The notes under the pieces were generated by a model. The model was not told the origin of the DNA, ran no database searches, and saw only the letters and a program-made list of their open reading frames with translations. From NCBI RefSeq assembly GCF_043641075.1, contig NZ_JBHZRC010000001.1, positions 620,001-684,000 of the forward strand: 64,000 nt of DNA, given 5' to 3'. Shown here in pieces: positions 51,506 to 60,843 of this stretch (positions are counted from its first letter, which is position 1; every line of letters begins with the position of its first letter). Both the position numbers and the translations under genes were made by a program. The stretch comes from Bacillus_BD oryzisoli_A (GTDB taxonomy: Bacteria; Bacillota; Bacilli; Bacillales; Cytobacillaceae).

Positions 51506-53458
51506 ATGAATAAAGGATTCCTAAGGGGGACAAGTATTCTAAATAAGTATATCGGCTTTTTCTTTATGACAGTATTGTTCCTTTGGATCAAAACATACCT
51601 TATTCAACTAACACAATTTGATTTAGGAATTGAAAATGGGATTCAAAAGTTTTTATTGTTCTTAAATCCACTGGGTTCAGCTTTATTGTTTTTAAGCTTT
51701 GCTTCCCTTTTTAAAGGTCGTAGAAAGTATATTTGGTTAATGATTATCCATTTCCTAATGACATTTCTAGTCTATGCCAACGTCTTGTATTATCGCTTTT
51801 TTAATGACTTTATTACATTGCCAACTATCTTTCAAACACAAAATTTCGGTGATGTAAGCAGCAGTGTAACTTCACTATTGAGACCATACGATATATTGTT
51901 CTTTGTTGATAATATCTTGTTAATTGGTTTACTTGTTTTTAAAATGGCTAAAATCGAAATGAAAAACTTTGGTCGACGCAAAGTAGCAGCAATTATTTCC
52001 CTAGCTTTAGGTATTTCATGCCTAAATTTAGCATTAGCTGAAGCAGATCGACCACAACTTTTAACTCGAGGCTTTGACCGAAATTATATTGTTAAGTATT
52101 TAGGAATGTACAATTATACTGCCTATGACGCAGTGCAAAGTACCAAGGCTTCTGCACAACGAGTTACAGCTGACAGTAGTGATATTACAGAAGTAATTAA
52201 CTTTACACAATCTAATTATGCTGAACCAAATCCAGCAACATTCGGTATCGGTAAAGGAATGAATGTTATTTTCTTCCACCTAGAGTCCATGCAGAACTTT
52301 TTAATTAATTACAAATTAAATGGGGAAGAGGTAACACCGTTTTTAAACTCATTAACAAATGACCCAAACACTATGTATTTTGATAACTTTTTCCATCAAA
52401 CAGCACAAGGAAAAACAGCGGATGCTGAATTTTTGATTGAGAATTCATTATATGGATTACCGCAGGGTTCTGCCTTTACAACAAAAGGGTTAAACACATA
52501 CCAGGCTACGCCAGCTATTTTAGGCCAACAGGGCTATACTTCTGCCGTATTCCATCCAAACTCAGGTACGTTCTGGAATCGTAATGAGATTTATAAGTCG
52601 TTTGGTTATACGAAATTTTTTGACTCAAGTTATTATGAAATGAAAGAAGAAGATCTTGCAGATTATGGTCTAATGGATAAGCCATTCTTTGCTGAAACAA
52701 TTCCACTATTGGAAACATTACAGCAGCCATTCATGGCTAAATTTATCACAGTATCAAACCATTACCCATATCCAATTAAAGAGGAGCTGGCAACAATTGC
52801 TCCACATACAACAGGTGATAAATCTGTTGACTCATATTTCCAGACTGCACGTTATGCAGATGAAGCATTACAGGAGTTCTTCACATACCTAAAGGAATCT
52901 GGTTTATATGACAATTCCATTATCATCATGTATGGAGATCATTATGGAATTTCTGAAAACCATAATAAAGCGATGGAGCAGGTATTAGGTAAAGAGATTA
53001 ATTCTTTTGAAAGCACTGGCTTACAACGTGTACCATTCTTTATTCGTGTGCCAGGAATGCAGGGTGGAATCAACCATGAGTACAGTGGTCAAATTGATAT
53101 TATGCCAACACTTCTACACTTACTTGGTATTGATACAAAGGATTATGTACAACTAGGTACAGACATTCTATCTGAAGATCACGATGAACTGATTCCTTTC
53201 CGTAACGGAGAGTTTGTAAGTCCAACCATTACTTCAATTGATGATAAGTTTTATGATTCAACAACAGGATTAGAAATTGATGAAAGTCGAATGGAAGAGG
53301 CAAAACAAAATCAGGAAATTGTTCGTCATAAATTAGCACTATCAGATAAAGTGGTTAACGGTGATTTATTGCGATTCTATAAACCAGAATCCTTTACCCC
53401 GGTTGATCGTTCTAAATATGATTATACAAAACCAGATGATGAATCTGATAAAGAATAA
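51506..53458 (+). CDS. ltaS: Lipoteichoic acid synthase (LtaS family)
   Basis: A 650-residue polyglycerol-phosphate synthase: five N-terminal membrane helices (about residues 15-185), a linker and an extracellular sulfatase-like domain (about 245-590). Key residues are Glu in HLESMQN, the nucleophile Thr 304 in GKTADAEF, and Asp/His in MYGDHYGIS. It extends lipoteichoic acid chains on the outer face of the membrane using phosphatidylglycerol. Bacilli carry several paralogues; which one this is cannot be told. AGGTG lies 7 bases before the start. Confidence 0.9.
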   Translation: MNKGFLRGTSILNKYIGFFFMTVLFLWIKTYLIQLTQFDLGIENGIQKFLLFLNPLGSALLFLSFASLFKGRRKYIWLMIIHFLMTFLVYANVLYYRFFNDFITLPTIFQTQNFGDVSSSVTSLLRPYDILFFVDNILLIGLLVFKMAKIEMKNFGRRKVAAIISLALGISCLNLALAEADRPQLLTRGFDRNYIVKYLGMYNYTAYDAVQSTKASAQRVTADSSDITEVINFTQSNYAEPNPATFGIGKGMNVIFFHLESMQNFLINYKLNGEEVTPFLNSLTNDPNTMYFDNFFHQTAQGKTADAEFLIENSLYGLPQGSAFTTKGLNTYQATPAILGQQGYTSAVFHPNSGTFWNRNEIYKSFGYTKFFDSSYYEMKEEDLADYGLMDKPFFAETIPLLETLQQPFMAKFITVSNHYPYPIKEELATIAPHTTGDKSVDSYFQTARYADEALQEFFTYLKESGLYDNSIIIMYGDHYGISENHNKAMEQVLGKEINSFESTGLQRVPFFIRVPGMQGGINHEYSGQIDIMPTLLHLLGIDTKDYVQLGTDILSEDHDELIPFRNGEFVSPTITSIDDKFYDSTTGLEIDESRMEEAKQNQEIVRHKLALSDKVVNGDLLRFYKPESFTPVDRSKYDYTKPDDESDKE

Positions 53459-53483
53459 GTAAAGAAATAATAAAGTTTGAAGG

Positions 53484-53513
53484 AGGCTGCCAGTCAGGCA
53501 GTCTCTTTTTTTA
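53484..53513 (+). terminator. Intrinsic terminator of ltaS
   Basis: GAGGCTGCC / GGCAGTCTC stem, loop AGTCA, then seven Ts. Confidence 0.9.
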
Positions 53514-53520
53514 TAGTAAC

Positions 53521-53556
53521 AAAAAAAATCAGCACCATTTAGATGTGCTGATTTTT
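53521..53556. terminator. Terminator of racA
   Basis: AAAAATCAGCAC pairs with GTGCTGATTTTT across a 9-base loop; A- and T-runs on both sides allow use by the minus-strand racA. Confidence 0.85.
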
Positions 53557-54056
53557 CAACTCCCAAAAATTAAATTAAAAAAGCTTTTCTTTTTTCGAGG
53601 CTTCTGATCATCGCTTTCACTGCTCGCAGCAATTTCAATTTTTTCTTTTACTACATTCTCAAGTGAAGTAATCCGCTCAGTTAACTGGGCAATTTGTTCT
53701 TGAAGCTCTTCCATTTCACGACGATGCTGAAGTATCTGATAGGACACTACATCATCGGCCTTCTGATCAAGGCTTTTCTCTAGGTTCTTAACTCTTTGTG
53801 CTAATTCACCTATATCTTCATCTTCTTGTGTTTGTTTTACGATTCCCGTACGCTTCGGTAGCTGAATGGAAATATCCTGTAAAAGTACACCTTCCTGCAA
53901 CTGTTGTTTCACTTGTTTTAATATCTCTATATCCTCTTCAGAAAAGATAAAATGGCCTAGCTCATTTCTTTTCATCTCTAAATTTAATTGTTTTACCCAT
54001 CTTTGCACAGTACTGGTCGAGATTCCTAACAAATGAGCAACGGCTTTTGTATTCAA
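53556..54056 (-). CDS. racA: Chromosome-anchoring protein RacA
   Basis: A 166-residue sporulation protein. The N-terminal MerR-like winged helix (residues 1-55: KAVAHLLGISTSTVQRWVKQL) binds DNA, residues 85-140 form a coiled coil, and the C-terminus KPRKKKSFFNLIFGS is a basic, amphipathic tail that would touch DivIVA or the membrane at the cell pole. In B. subtilis RacA tethers the chromosome origin to the pole in the axial filament. The start is TTG, with GGAGGG 7 bases before it. Confidence 0.85.
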   Translation of the reverse strand: MNTKAVAHLLGISTSTVQRWVKQLNLEMKRNELGHFIFSEEDIEILKQVKQQLQEGVLLQDISIQLPKRTGIVKQTQEDEDIGELAQRVKNLEKSLDQKADDVVSYQILQHRREMEELQEQIAQLTERITSLENVVKEKIEIAASSESDDQKPRKKKSFFNLIFGS

Positions 54057-54280
54057 TAAAAATCCCTCCTTTATCTACTATTTCTCCTTTCTTTCATACA
54101 TTCCTTCAAGGGTGACAAAACAAGAAGGAATTCGTCAATAAAAACATTAGAACCAGCGTTTGTCGATTGAATAATGCCCCTTAATATTACCTGATGTTTA
54201 ATTGAAAAGGTCTTTCACGAAAATAAGAATCATAGGATGTAATAGTCATTCACATATTCATAATGTAAGGGAGGGATCCT

Positions 54281-55087
54281 ATGATACAGGAATTAGCCAA
54301 TTCCATTAAGAATAAAAACGTTATCCTATTTGTTGGATCTGGTGTTCCAAAAAATTTAGGATTACCCGTCTATTCTGAATTGATCAACCAAATGGCTGAA
54401 AATTTAGGCTTTGAGCCGGTACAATTTAACTCCTGGGGAAATGGTGATTTTTTGATCATGGCTGAATATTACTATAATCAAAAAGGAACACTAGGAGCCT
54501 TAAGAAGCTGGATGGACCGGTTATGGCATCATTCAAATATTGATATTGGGAAATCGGAAATATATAAGCTGATTATTGAGTTGGATTTTCCAGTGATTTA
54601 CACAACCAACTTTGACCGTTGGCTGGAAAATGCATATGAATTTTATAAAAAAGAATATATTAAAATCACGAATGTAGCTGATATTGCTAGAATCAAAATG
54701 AACAAAACCCAAATTATTAAATTTCATGGTGACTTTGATGACGACTCATCACTTGTTCTTACGGAATCAAGTTTTTTTAAGCGACTTGATTTTGAATCAC
54801 CCTTAGATCTCAAATTACGTTCAGATTCACTTGAAAAATCCATATTATTTATTGGCTATAGTTTGTCAGATATCAATATTCGATACATGTTATACAAACT
54901 TCATAAACAATGGAAAGAATCCAACTATGAACACATACGGCCAAAATCTTATATTTTATTAGTTGAGCCGAATCCTATCAAAGAAAGTATATTAAAGGAC
55001 AGGGGAATTATTCCAATTGTAGCAGCAAAGGAAGAACCTGGAACGGCACTTATGAACTTCCTTAAGAATATAAAAGACCGAATATAG
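54281..55087 (+). CDS. Stand-alone SIR2-like protein
   Basis: A 268-residue protein of the SIR2-like group seen in many bacterial defence proteins. The NAD-binding start ILFVGSGVPKNLGLPVYSEL, YTTNFDRWLE, the conserved catalytic His in IIKFHGDFDD and SILFIGYSLSDINIRYML are all present. There is no second domain or adjacent effector, helicase or TIR gene. SIR2 proteins of this kind often destroy NAD on phage infection, but stand-alone ones may act elsewhere. GGGAGGG lies 6 bases upstream. It is a single gene between racA and a phasin-like gene. Confidence 0.85.
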   Translation: MIQELANSIKNKNVILFVGSGVPKNLGLPVYSELINQMAENLGFEPVQFNSWGNGDFLIMAEYYYNQKGTLGALRSWMDRLWHHSNIDIGKSEIYKLIIELDFPVIYTTNFDRWLENAYEFYKKEYIKITNVADIARIKMNKTQIIKFHGDFDDDSSLVLTESSFFKRLDFESPLDLKLRSDSLEKSILFIGYSLSDINIRYMLYKLHKQWKESNYEHIRPKSYILLVEPNPIKESILKDRGIIPIVAAKEEPGTALMNFLKNIKDRI

Positions 55088-55261
55088 CCCCCTAAGGTTA
55101 CTCTTACACTTCTTAAATTTTCCACTAAACCGATCATAAATGACCATATATAGAACGTATTAGCGTTTTCATAATACAAGAGCATTTCTTTTTATCTTAC
55201 CAGGATTTTTTTCTAATTAATACAATTATTATGAAAATTGTGTAGATATATCTTTATTCTA

Positions 55262-55293
55262 ATAAAAACCCCCTTTGCTAGGCAAAGGGGGAG
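55262..55293 (-). terminator. Intrinsic terminator of the phasin-like gene
   Basis: CCCCCTTTGC / GCAAAGGGGG perfect stem with a 3-base loop; on the minus strand it is followed by TTTTTATT. Confidence 0.9.
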
Positions 55294-55305
55294 AATTTTA
55301 GGTAA

Positions 55306-55611
55306 TTAGTTTTCTTCCTTACTTACATTTTTGTTTTCAAGCGCCTGAATTCGTCGCTCCAATTCGTGAAATTCATCTTTTGTGACAAGATTTAAATTCA
55401 TTAAAGCCTGATTGACTCTTGTTTTTACAATATCATCTAATTCCTGTTTAGCCTGTTCGCCTTTTTCAACCCATTGCTGGATAAGTTCTTTTGATTCATT
55501 TCTGTTTACTTCGCCTTTTTGCACAAGCGTATCAACCATTTTTTCAATTTGTTCTTTTGTTACAACTGCAGCACCTAAACCGAGTGTAAAAACCTGTTTG
55601 AAAAGATCCAT
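55306..55611 (-). CDS. Phasin-like / polyhydroxyalkanoate synthesis regulator-type protein
   Basis: A 101-residue, Lys/Glu-rich, mostly helical protein. A short hydrophobic start (FKQVFTLGLGAAVVTKEQIEK) is followed by heptad-like coiled coil (QWVEKGEQAKQELDDIVKTRV) and ends in ELERRIQALENKN. This matches small phasin-superfamily proteins of Firmicutes. No polyester synthesis gene is nearby, so a role in granules is not shown. GGAGGT lies 10 bases upstream. Confidence 0.7.
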   Translation of the reverse strand: MDLFKQVFTLGLGAAVVTKEQIEKMVDTLVQKGEVNRNESKELIQQWVEKGEQAKQELDDIVKTRVNQALMNLNLVTKDEFHELERRIQALENKNVSKEEN

Positions 55612-55896
55612 TTTTATAAATACCTCCAGTTGTTTAATATAATCATTTTATGGATATCGGTTATCACCATCACCACAAACTTGATACTCTTATCATACAC
55701 TATTTGTCAAAAATTGCGTAATATATATACAAGATATACATAAGGACATTGAATTCAGAAAAAAACGAAATATTAGTAAATTTTACTTTTTTCGTTTAAA
55801 AAATCAAAATACATGGTTAATTTGAATATTTGTGATGATCATCACTTACAAATCCTCGATAGTCTAGTAACTTTTAGAAAAAGAAAGGTGAATGTG

Positions 55897-57594
55897 ATGA
55901 TCAAAACAATGGAAAAAGTTATCCCAACCGAATTAAATACAATGGATTTAGTTCATGAATCTTTTATGAGAGAAAAAGTTGAAGTCATTTTCTCCTCCTG
56001 TGATTCGATCTTGTCTCCCTTTTATTCATACCTCCAACAGGAACACAGGATTCAAACGGTATTCATGAAACACGAACAGGCCATTGTCCATGCTGCAGAT
56101 GGCTATGCAAGGGCAACCGGAAATATTGGATTAGCCGTCATTCCTGCAGGAAGCGGTATTACCAATGCAATTACTGGTATTGCAACCGCACAAATGGATT
56201 CAGTCCCGCTCGTTATTCTTACCATTCAACCCGCTAAAAAGCTATGCGACGATTCTCAGATTGTCGATACATTCGGTATGACATTACCAATTGTAAAGTA
56301 TCATTTTCATGTAAATGATATAAATGAATTTCAAGATATTATCAAAAAGGCATTTACGATTGCCGGTGAAGGACGTCCCGGGCCCGTCCTAATTGAAATG
56401 CAGGAAGAATTATTAATGAAGATTGTCCCTTACTCAAGAGAATATTTTACAGAAAAAAAAGATACCAATTTACCAAGAACATTTTCTACTAAACTAGTGG
56501 AACAGATAAAAAACGAGGTCATGAGCGCCCAGAAACCCGTCCTGTTTATCGGCGGCGGGGTTAGTATTTCCGGCGCAGATAAATTAGTTCAGGAATTAGC
56601 AGAAAAAGCGAACATTCCTGTTGTCAGTACAATGATGGGATTAGGATCATTCCCAGGTACCCATCCGCTATTTTTAGGTATGGTCGGGATGCACGGAACA
56701 TTTGCAGCAAATAGAGCTGTACATCGATGTGACCTGCTGATTTGTCTAGGTTTACGATTCAGCGATCGCGTTACTGGCAAAATCAGTGGTTTTTCACCTA
56801 GATCGCGTAAAATACAAGTGGACATTGACAGTGCGGAAATTAACAAGATTATAAAAGTCGATATTCCCATTGTCGGTGATATAAAGGAATTTTTACAACA
56901 AATTAATCCATTCGTTGTACCAGGAAATACTGAAGACTGGGTAAATGAAGTCTCTTCATGGCAAAAAAAGGTCCCGCGCTATTCAGATTCTGATTCCAAA
57001 GGTAACTTAAAACCACAGCAAGTGATTGAATTGCTAGATTATTATTCTAACAGCAATGCTGTTGTCGCAACGGATGTCGGTCAGCACCAAATATGGACTT
57101 CCCATTATTATCAATTTCACAAGCCACGGACTTTTATTACTTCAGGTGGCTTAGGAACGATGGGCTATGGGTTGCCTGCTGCTATTGGAGCCGCACTGGC
57201 AAATACGGGAAAAGAAGTCATCCTTGTTAGTGGTGACGGAAGTTTTCAAATGAATTTTCAGGAATTATTAACAGTTGCTCAATATCAGCTTCCAATCAAG
57301 ATTGCCATTCTTAAAAACAGTTATTTAGGCATGGTCCGTCAATGGCAGGAAATGTTTTATCATGGCCGCTACTCATCCGTGAAGATGTCTTCACCCAACT
57401 TTACAGCACTTGCTGCAGCCTATGGTATAGATGGGGCAGCAGCAACTAGTCTTCAAGAGGCAGCCAACATTATTCAAAAGGCTTTTCAGCATAACAAGCC
57501 TTTTTTAATGGTATTCGATATTACAGAAGAAGAAAATGTATTTCCGATTGTTCCCCCAGGTGGAAATAATACTGAAGCATTATATAAAAAATGA
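55897..57594 (+). CDS. Thiamine-pyrophosphate enzyme, acetolactate synthase-like (orphan)
   Basis: A 565-residue ThDP/FAD enzyme resembling the large subunit of acetolactate synthase. The catalytic Glu is in FMKHEQAIVHAADGYARATG, and the ThDP motif GDGSFQMNFQELLTVAQYQLP with LGMVRQWQEMFYHGRYS is nearly canonical. However, the N-terminal segment (VIFSSCDSILSPFYSYL) lacks the usual YGxPGGA loop, and AVIPAGSGITN replaces the usual ATSGPGATN. No small subunit (ilvN) or ilvC is adjacent. It may be a catabolic or specialised paralogue. AAAGGTG precedes the ATG used; a longer frame from 55813 lacks a site. Confidence 0.8.
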   Translation: MIKTMEKVIPTELNTMDLVHESFMREKVEVIFSSCDSILSPFYSYLQQEHRIQTVFMKHEQAIVHAADGYARATGNIGLAVIPAGSGITNAITGIATAQMDSVPLVILTIQPAKKLCDDSQIVDTFGMTLPIVKYHFHVNDINEFQDIIKKAFTIAGEGRPGPVLIEMQEELLMKIVPYSREYFTEKKDTNLPRTFSTKLVEQIKNEVMSAQKPVLFIGGGVSISGADKLVQELAEKANIPVVSTMMGLGSFPGTHPLFLGMVGMHGTFAANRAVHRCDLLICLGLRFSDRVTGKISGFSPRSRKIQVDIDSAEINKIIKVDIPIVGDIKEFLQQINPFVVPGNTEDWVNEVSSWQKKVPRYSDSDSKGNLKPQQVIELLDYYSNSNAVVATDVGQHQIWTSHYYQFHKPRTFITSGGLGTMGYGLPAAIGAALANTGKEVILVSGDGSFQMNFQELLTVAQYQLPIKIAILKNSYLGMVRQWQEMFYHGRYSSVKMSSPNFTALAAAYGIDGAAATSLQEAANIIQKAFQHNKPFLMVFDITEEENVFPIVPPGGNNTEALYKK

Positions 57595-57598
57595 ACTT

Positions 57599-57632
57599 AG
57601 AAAAAGAGCTTGGAATCCAAGCTCTTTTTCTA
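57599..57632 (+). terminator. Intrinsic terminator
   Basis: AGAAAAAGAGCTTGG / CCAAGCTCTTTTTCT perfect stem with loop AAT. Confidence 0.9.
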
Positions 57633-57742
57633 TATAAAAATAGCATTTCACTATTTCAATATTTAAAATAGACTAAAAAATTTTATTTTATGGTATTATT
57701 AACCTAGTTAAAAAAGGGGACTATTTTAGGAGGAGAATTTTT

Positions 57743-59032
57743 TTGTTTTTTAAAAGATCACAGGCAAAAGATAAAACAGACTTTACAAAGGGGAAAGCTG
57801 AACTTGAAATAAACCTTAGTCATGACATTGCAAGACAAATAAAAATGATTGCACTAACAAAAGATGACTTGCGGATTATTAACACATTGCAGCCGTATGT
57901 CTTGGAAAATATTGAACATATTGTAGATCAATTTTACCATAACTTGGAAAATCAACCATTATTATTCAACATAATAAAAAACAATAGTACAATTGATCGA
58001 CTTAAACACACGCTTAAAAGACATATATCTGAAATGTTTGATGGAATTATTGACCAGGCCTATTTTGAAAAACGGATTCGTATTGCCCACGTCCATGTAG
58101 GAATAGGCCTGCAAACCAAATGGTATATGTGTGCATTTCAGGATTTATTCCTTTCATTAACCAGCATTATTGAAGAACATATCCCAAACCGGGATGATTC
58201 CTTTTTAGCCATGAAGGCTGTTTCTAAACTGTTAAATCTTGAACAGCAGATTGTGCTTGAAGCCTATGATGCCGAAACAGATCGATTAAGAAAAGCGATT
58301 GAAGATGAAAAAGACGAGATTAGGGAAAATGTCATTTCATCATCACAAAACCTAGCGGCTATCTCTGAAGAAACAAATGCTACATTACAGCAATTAAATA
58401 TACAGACACAAGAAATTATTATTCTCGCCAATACTGGAACAGAGTTATCAAAGTTAGCAGAAGAACGTGCCTATACAGGTAAAAAACAACTCGGCAAACA
58501 AAGTAATAATATGTCCAATATCACTAGTTCAGTGGATGATATATCCCAAGATGTTCAAACCTTGCTTAGCATATCGAATCAAATGCAAGATATCATTAAT
58601 ATTGTGACAAGTGTAGCAGATCAAACCAATTTATTATCGATAAATGCAGCCATTGAAGCGGCAAGAGCGGGTGAACACGGGCGAGGATTTGCGGTGGTTT
58701 CTGATGAAGTACGAAAGCTGTCAGAGGAAACAAAGAATTCTGTGACAAGTGTATCCAATTTAATTACAAACACAAATTCCGAAGTAGAAAAATTAACACA
58801 ATCACTAGAAAGAATCAGAGAGGCTGTTAAAGAAGGAAATCAGGGTATGGAAGAAACCGAGGATTATTTTGAACAAATCTTATCGACCCTTGATGAAACT
58901 AAGCTAAAACACAACCAAATAAGTCATGAAATTGTCTCATTTGCCAACTCGGTAAATGAAATGGGGAAGGCATTTGAGGAAGTGGCCGTTTCTGCCGACA
59001 GCCTTACAATGATCGCACAGAAAATGAATTGA
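57743..59032 (+). CDS. hemAT: Haem aerotaxis transducer (globin-coupled sensor)
   Basis: A 429-residue soluble chemotaxis receptor. Residues about 35-185 are a globin-coupled sensor; the proximal haem-binding His is in RIAHVHVGIGLQTKWYMCAF (about residue 115). Residues 240-429 form the methyl-accepting signalling domain, with the hairpin tip DQTNLLSINAAIEAARAGEHGRGF. No membrane helix is present, as in B. subtilis HemAT. It senses oxygen for aerotaxis. The start is TTG, with AGGAGGAG 8 bases upstream. Confidence 0.92.
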   Translation: MFFKRSQAKDKTDFTKGKAELEINLSHDIARQIKMIALTKDDLRIINTLQPYVLENIEHIVDQFYHNLENQPLLFNIIKNNSTIDRLKHTLKRHISEMFDGIIDQAYFEKRIRIAHVHVGIGLQTKWYMCAFQDLFLSLTSIIEEHIPNRDDSFLAMKAVSKLLNLEQQIVLEAYDAETDRLRKAIEDEKDEIRENVISSSQNLAAISEETNATLQQLNIQTQEIIILANTGTELSKLAEERAYTGKKQLGKQSNNMSNITSSVDDISQDVQTLLSISNQMQDIINIVTSVADQTNLLSINAAIEAARAGEHGRGFAVVSDEVRKLSEETKNSVTSVSNLITNTNSEVEKLTQSLERIREAVKEGNQGMEETEDYFEQILSTLDETKLKHNQISHEIVSFANSVNEMGKAFEEVAVSADSLTMIAQKMN

Positions 59033-59071
59033 GTTAAATAAATAAGGATATAAAGGAGTAGTAATTTTTAT

Positions 59072-59096
59072 AAGGAACCAGTCTGGTTCCTTTTTT
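59072..59096 (+). terminator. Intrinsic terminator of hemAT
   Basis: AAGGAACC / GGTTCCTT stem with loop AGTCT and six Ts. Confidence 0.88.
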
Positions 59097-59193
59097 CAAT
59101 AGGTTGAATACTATCATTTTTATATTTTGAACATGCTTATTATCTGATATCCTTATAATATACAAAAATACTGACAGAGCGAGGGGAACACGG

Positions 59194-60120
59194 TTGAAAA
59201 AAATAAGAAAAGTAACATTAGTCGGTCTTGGAGCAATAGGTGCGGCTTATGGAAGCTTACTACATGATTCTTTAGCTGATTCATTTCAAGTTGTCGCAAA
59301 TGAAGAACGAATTAAACGATATCAGGAAAAGGGAATACTTATTAACGAACAACCATATTATTTTAATTACATAACACCCGAAGCAAAAACTGAGCCTGCA
59401 GACCTTGTGATTTTTGCAGTAAAAAATGCTGAACTGCCACAAGCCATTAAGGATGCAAGGCATCATGTCGGTTCTGATACCATTATTCTATCTCTGCTAA
59501 ATGGAATTTCGAGCGAAGAAGAGATCTATGCTGCCTATCATAATGAACATATTTTATACAGTATGAGCGTTGAAATTGACGCGGTTCGAGCCCATAACGA
59601 AGTCCGTTTTACAACACGCGGCCGAATTGAATATGGGGAAATGGACAATACATTATCTGATGATGTCCACGCAGTTAAGGAGTTATTTGAAGAAATCGGG
59701 ATTAATTATGAAATTTCCCGCAATATCTCGCATACTATGTGGTGGAAGTTTATGATCAATGTCGGTATCAACCAAACATCTGCGGTATTAAAAGCACCCT
59801 ATGGTGTTTTTCAATCATTGCCGATTGCATATGAATGGGTGGAATCTGCCATGCGAGAAGTCGTTTCGTTATCAGAAAAAACAGGAACAGGATTATCAGA
59901 GAAGGATTTGAAGAAGTTCTGGCCGATTATTAATAATTTGTCTCCAAATGGAAAAACCTCTATGTTACAGGACGTTGAAGCGGGGCGAAAAACAGAGGTT
60001 GAATATTTTGCCGGAAAAGTATGTGAATTAGGTAAGAAATATGGAGTCCCTACACCAATCAACGAACAACTTTACAAAATGATTCGAATCATTGAAGAAA
60101 TGGAAAAACTCCCTAAATAA
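59194..60120 (+). CDS. 2-dehydropantoate 2-reductase family protein
   Basis: A 308-residue NADPH-dependent reductase of the PanE/ApbA family, which makes pantoate for coenzyme A. The Rossmann motif VGLGAIGAAYGSLL, FAVKNAELPQAI, the catalytic Lys in HTMWWKFMINVGINQ and the Asn-containing helix are visible. PanE-like proteins often occur as several paralogues, and panB/panC are not adjacent, so pantothenate synthesis is likely but not certain. The start is TTG with GAGGGG 8 bases upstream. Confidence 0.88.
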   Translation: MKKIRKVTLVGLGAIGAAYGSLLHDSLADSFQVVANEERIKRYQEKGILINEQPYYFNYITPEAKTEPADLVIFAVKNAELPQAIKDARHHVGSDTIILSLLNGISSEEEIYAAYHNEHILYSMSVEIDAVRAHNEVRFTTRGRIEYGEMDNTLSDDVHAVKELFEEIGINYEISRNISHTMWWKFMINVGINQTSAVLKAPYGVFQSLPIAYEWVESAMREVVSLSEKTGTGLSEKDLKKFWPIINNLSPNGKTSMLQDVEAGRKTEVEYFAGKVCELGKKYGVPTPINEQLYKMIRIIEEMEKLPK

Positions 60121-60129
60121 TGTACAACA

Positions 60130-60165
60130 AAACCCACCACATTCTTCTTTGCTGGTGGGTATTTT
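60130..60165 (+). terminator. Intrinsic terminator
   Basis: ACCCACCA (60132-60139) pairs with TGGTGGGT (60153-60160), then ATTTT. Confidence 0.8.
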
Positions 60166-60221
60166 CATATCAAATTTCGAGATGGCTGTTGAAAGGAAAG
60201 TGATGCGTAAACATTGGAGAA

Positions 60222-60680
60222 TTAAGTGGTTTTCACAAGATTATAGGAAGAATGCTCTTCATCCCATTGAAAAATACCCTCTTGTAGTCGAATCATCGTA
60301 TCGAAAGGTGGTGTATTCGTACCATTTCCTTCTACTGATACTTGCTTAAGCTGTTCTTCATACTGATTTTTTAATTCCAGCAAATCAATCTTTGTTGCAA
60401 CCCGAACAATCATTTCAAGTGTAATTTCATTTTCCATCACGCCAAAGTAGCTACAAATTGAAGATTGAAAGTTCTTATTGTATTGGATCATCATTGGCAA
60501 ATCATGAATACTGGCAACGCCAAAAATATCCTTTATGATATCCTCATATCTTAGTTGACTACCTGTTGCAAAGGCAATTTGATCTGTTTCTGGATTGGCT
60601 AGATAATAAATCGTTTCAATTTCATAATTCAACGAGAACATCCTTTCTGACGCATCATAAATTGTCATTTTTCTTAACAT
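60222..60680 (-). CDS. Hypothetical protein
   Basis: A 152-residue soluble protein, no known motif. It has several aromatic and acidic residues (EIETIYYLANPETDQIAFATG, DIIKDIFGVASIHDLP) and a Gly/Asn/Thr-rich stretch near residue 120. No good ribosome binding site lies before either early ATG. The upstream region (60700-60735) has three sequences close to Spo0A boxes. Family not recognised. Confidence 0.55.
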   Translation of the reverse strand: MLRKMTIYDASERMFSLNYEIETIYYLANPETDQIAFATGSQLRYEDIIKDIFGVASIHDLPMMIQYNKNFQSSICSYFGVMENEITLEMIVRVATKIDLLELKNQYEEQLKQVSVEGNGTNTPPFDTMIRLQEGIFQWDEEHSSYNLVKTT

Positions 60681-60723
60681 TATTTAATTATAACATAACT
60701 TTATCGAAAATTGTCGTCGTTTT

Positions 60724-60731
60724 TTGTCGAT
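60724..60731. promoter_or_regulatory. Spo0A-box-like cluster
   Basis: TTGTCGAT at 60724-60731, with TATCGAAAA and TTGTCGTC between 60701 and 60720, lies upstream of the divergent hypothetical and TVP38 genes. Each is one or two bases from TTGTCGAA. Function is an inference. Confidence 0.3.
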
Positions 60732-60843
60732 TATTCGTTAACTATAGATCGATGAACCTATTTGCATTATTTTGACATGAAATACCACTCCATTGTTTAT
60801 TAAGTTTATAATAGAATTAAGGTTAAGACTCCTAATGAAATAG

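Noticed and set aside
54281..55611. Multi-gene defence island around the SIR2 gene
   Set aside because: Flanking genes are racA and a phasin-like protein, both ordinary Bacillaceae genes; there is no second defence gene or mobile element next to it.
55813..55896. Longer N-terminus for the acetolactate-synthase-like enzyme
   Set aside because: There is no ribosome binding site at the upstream ATG, whereas AAAGGTG precedes the ATG at 55897.
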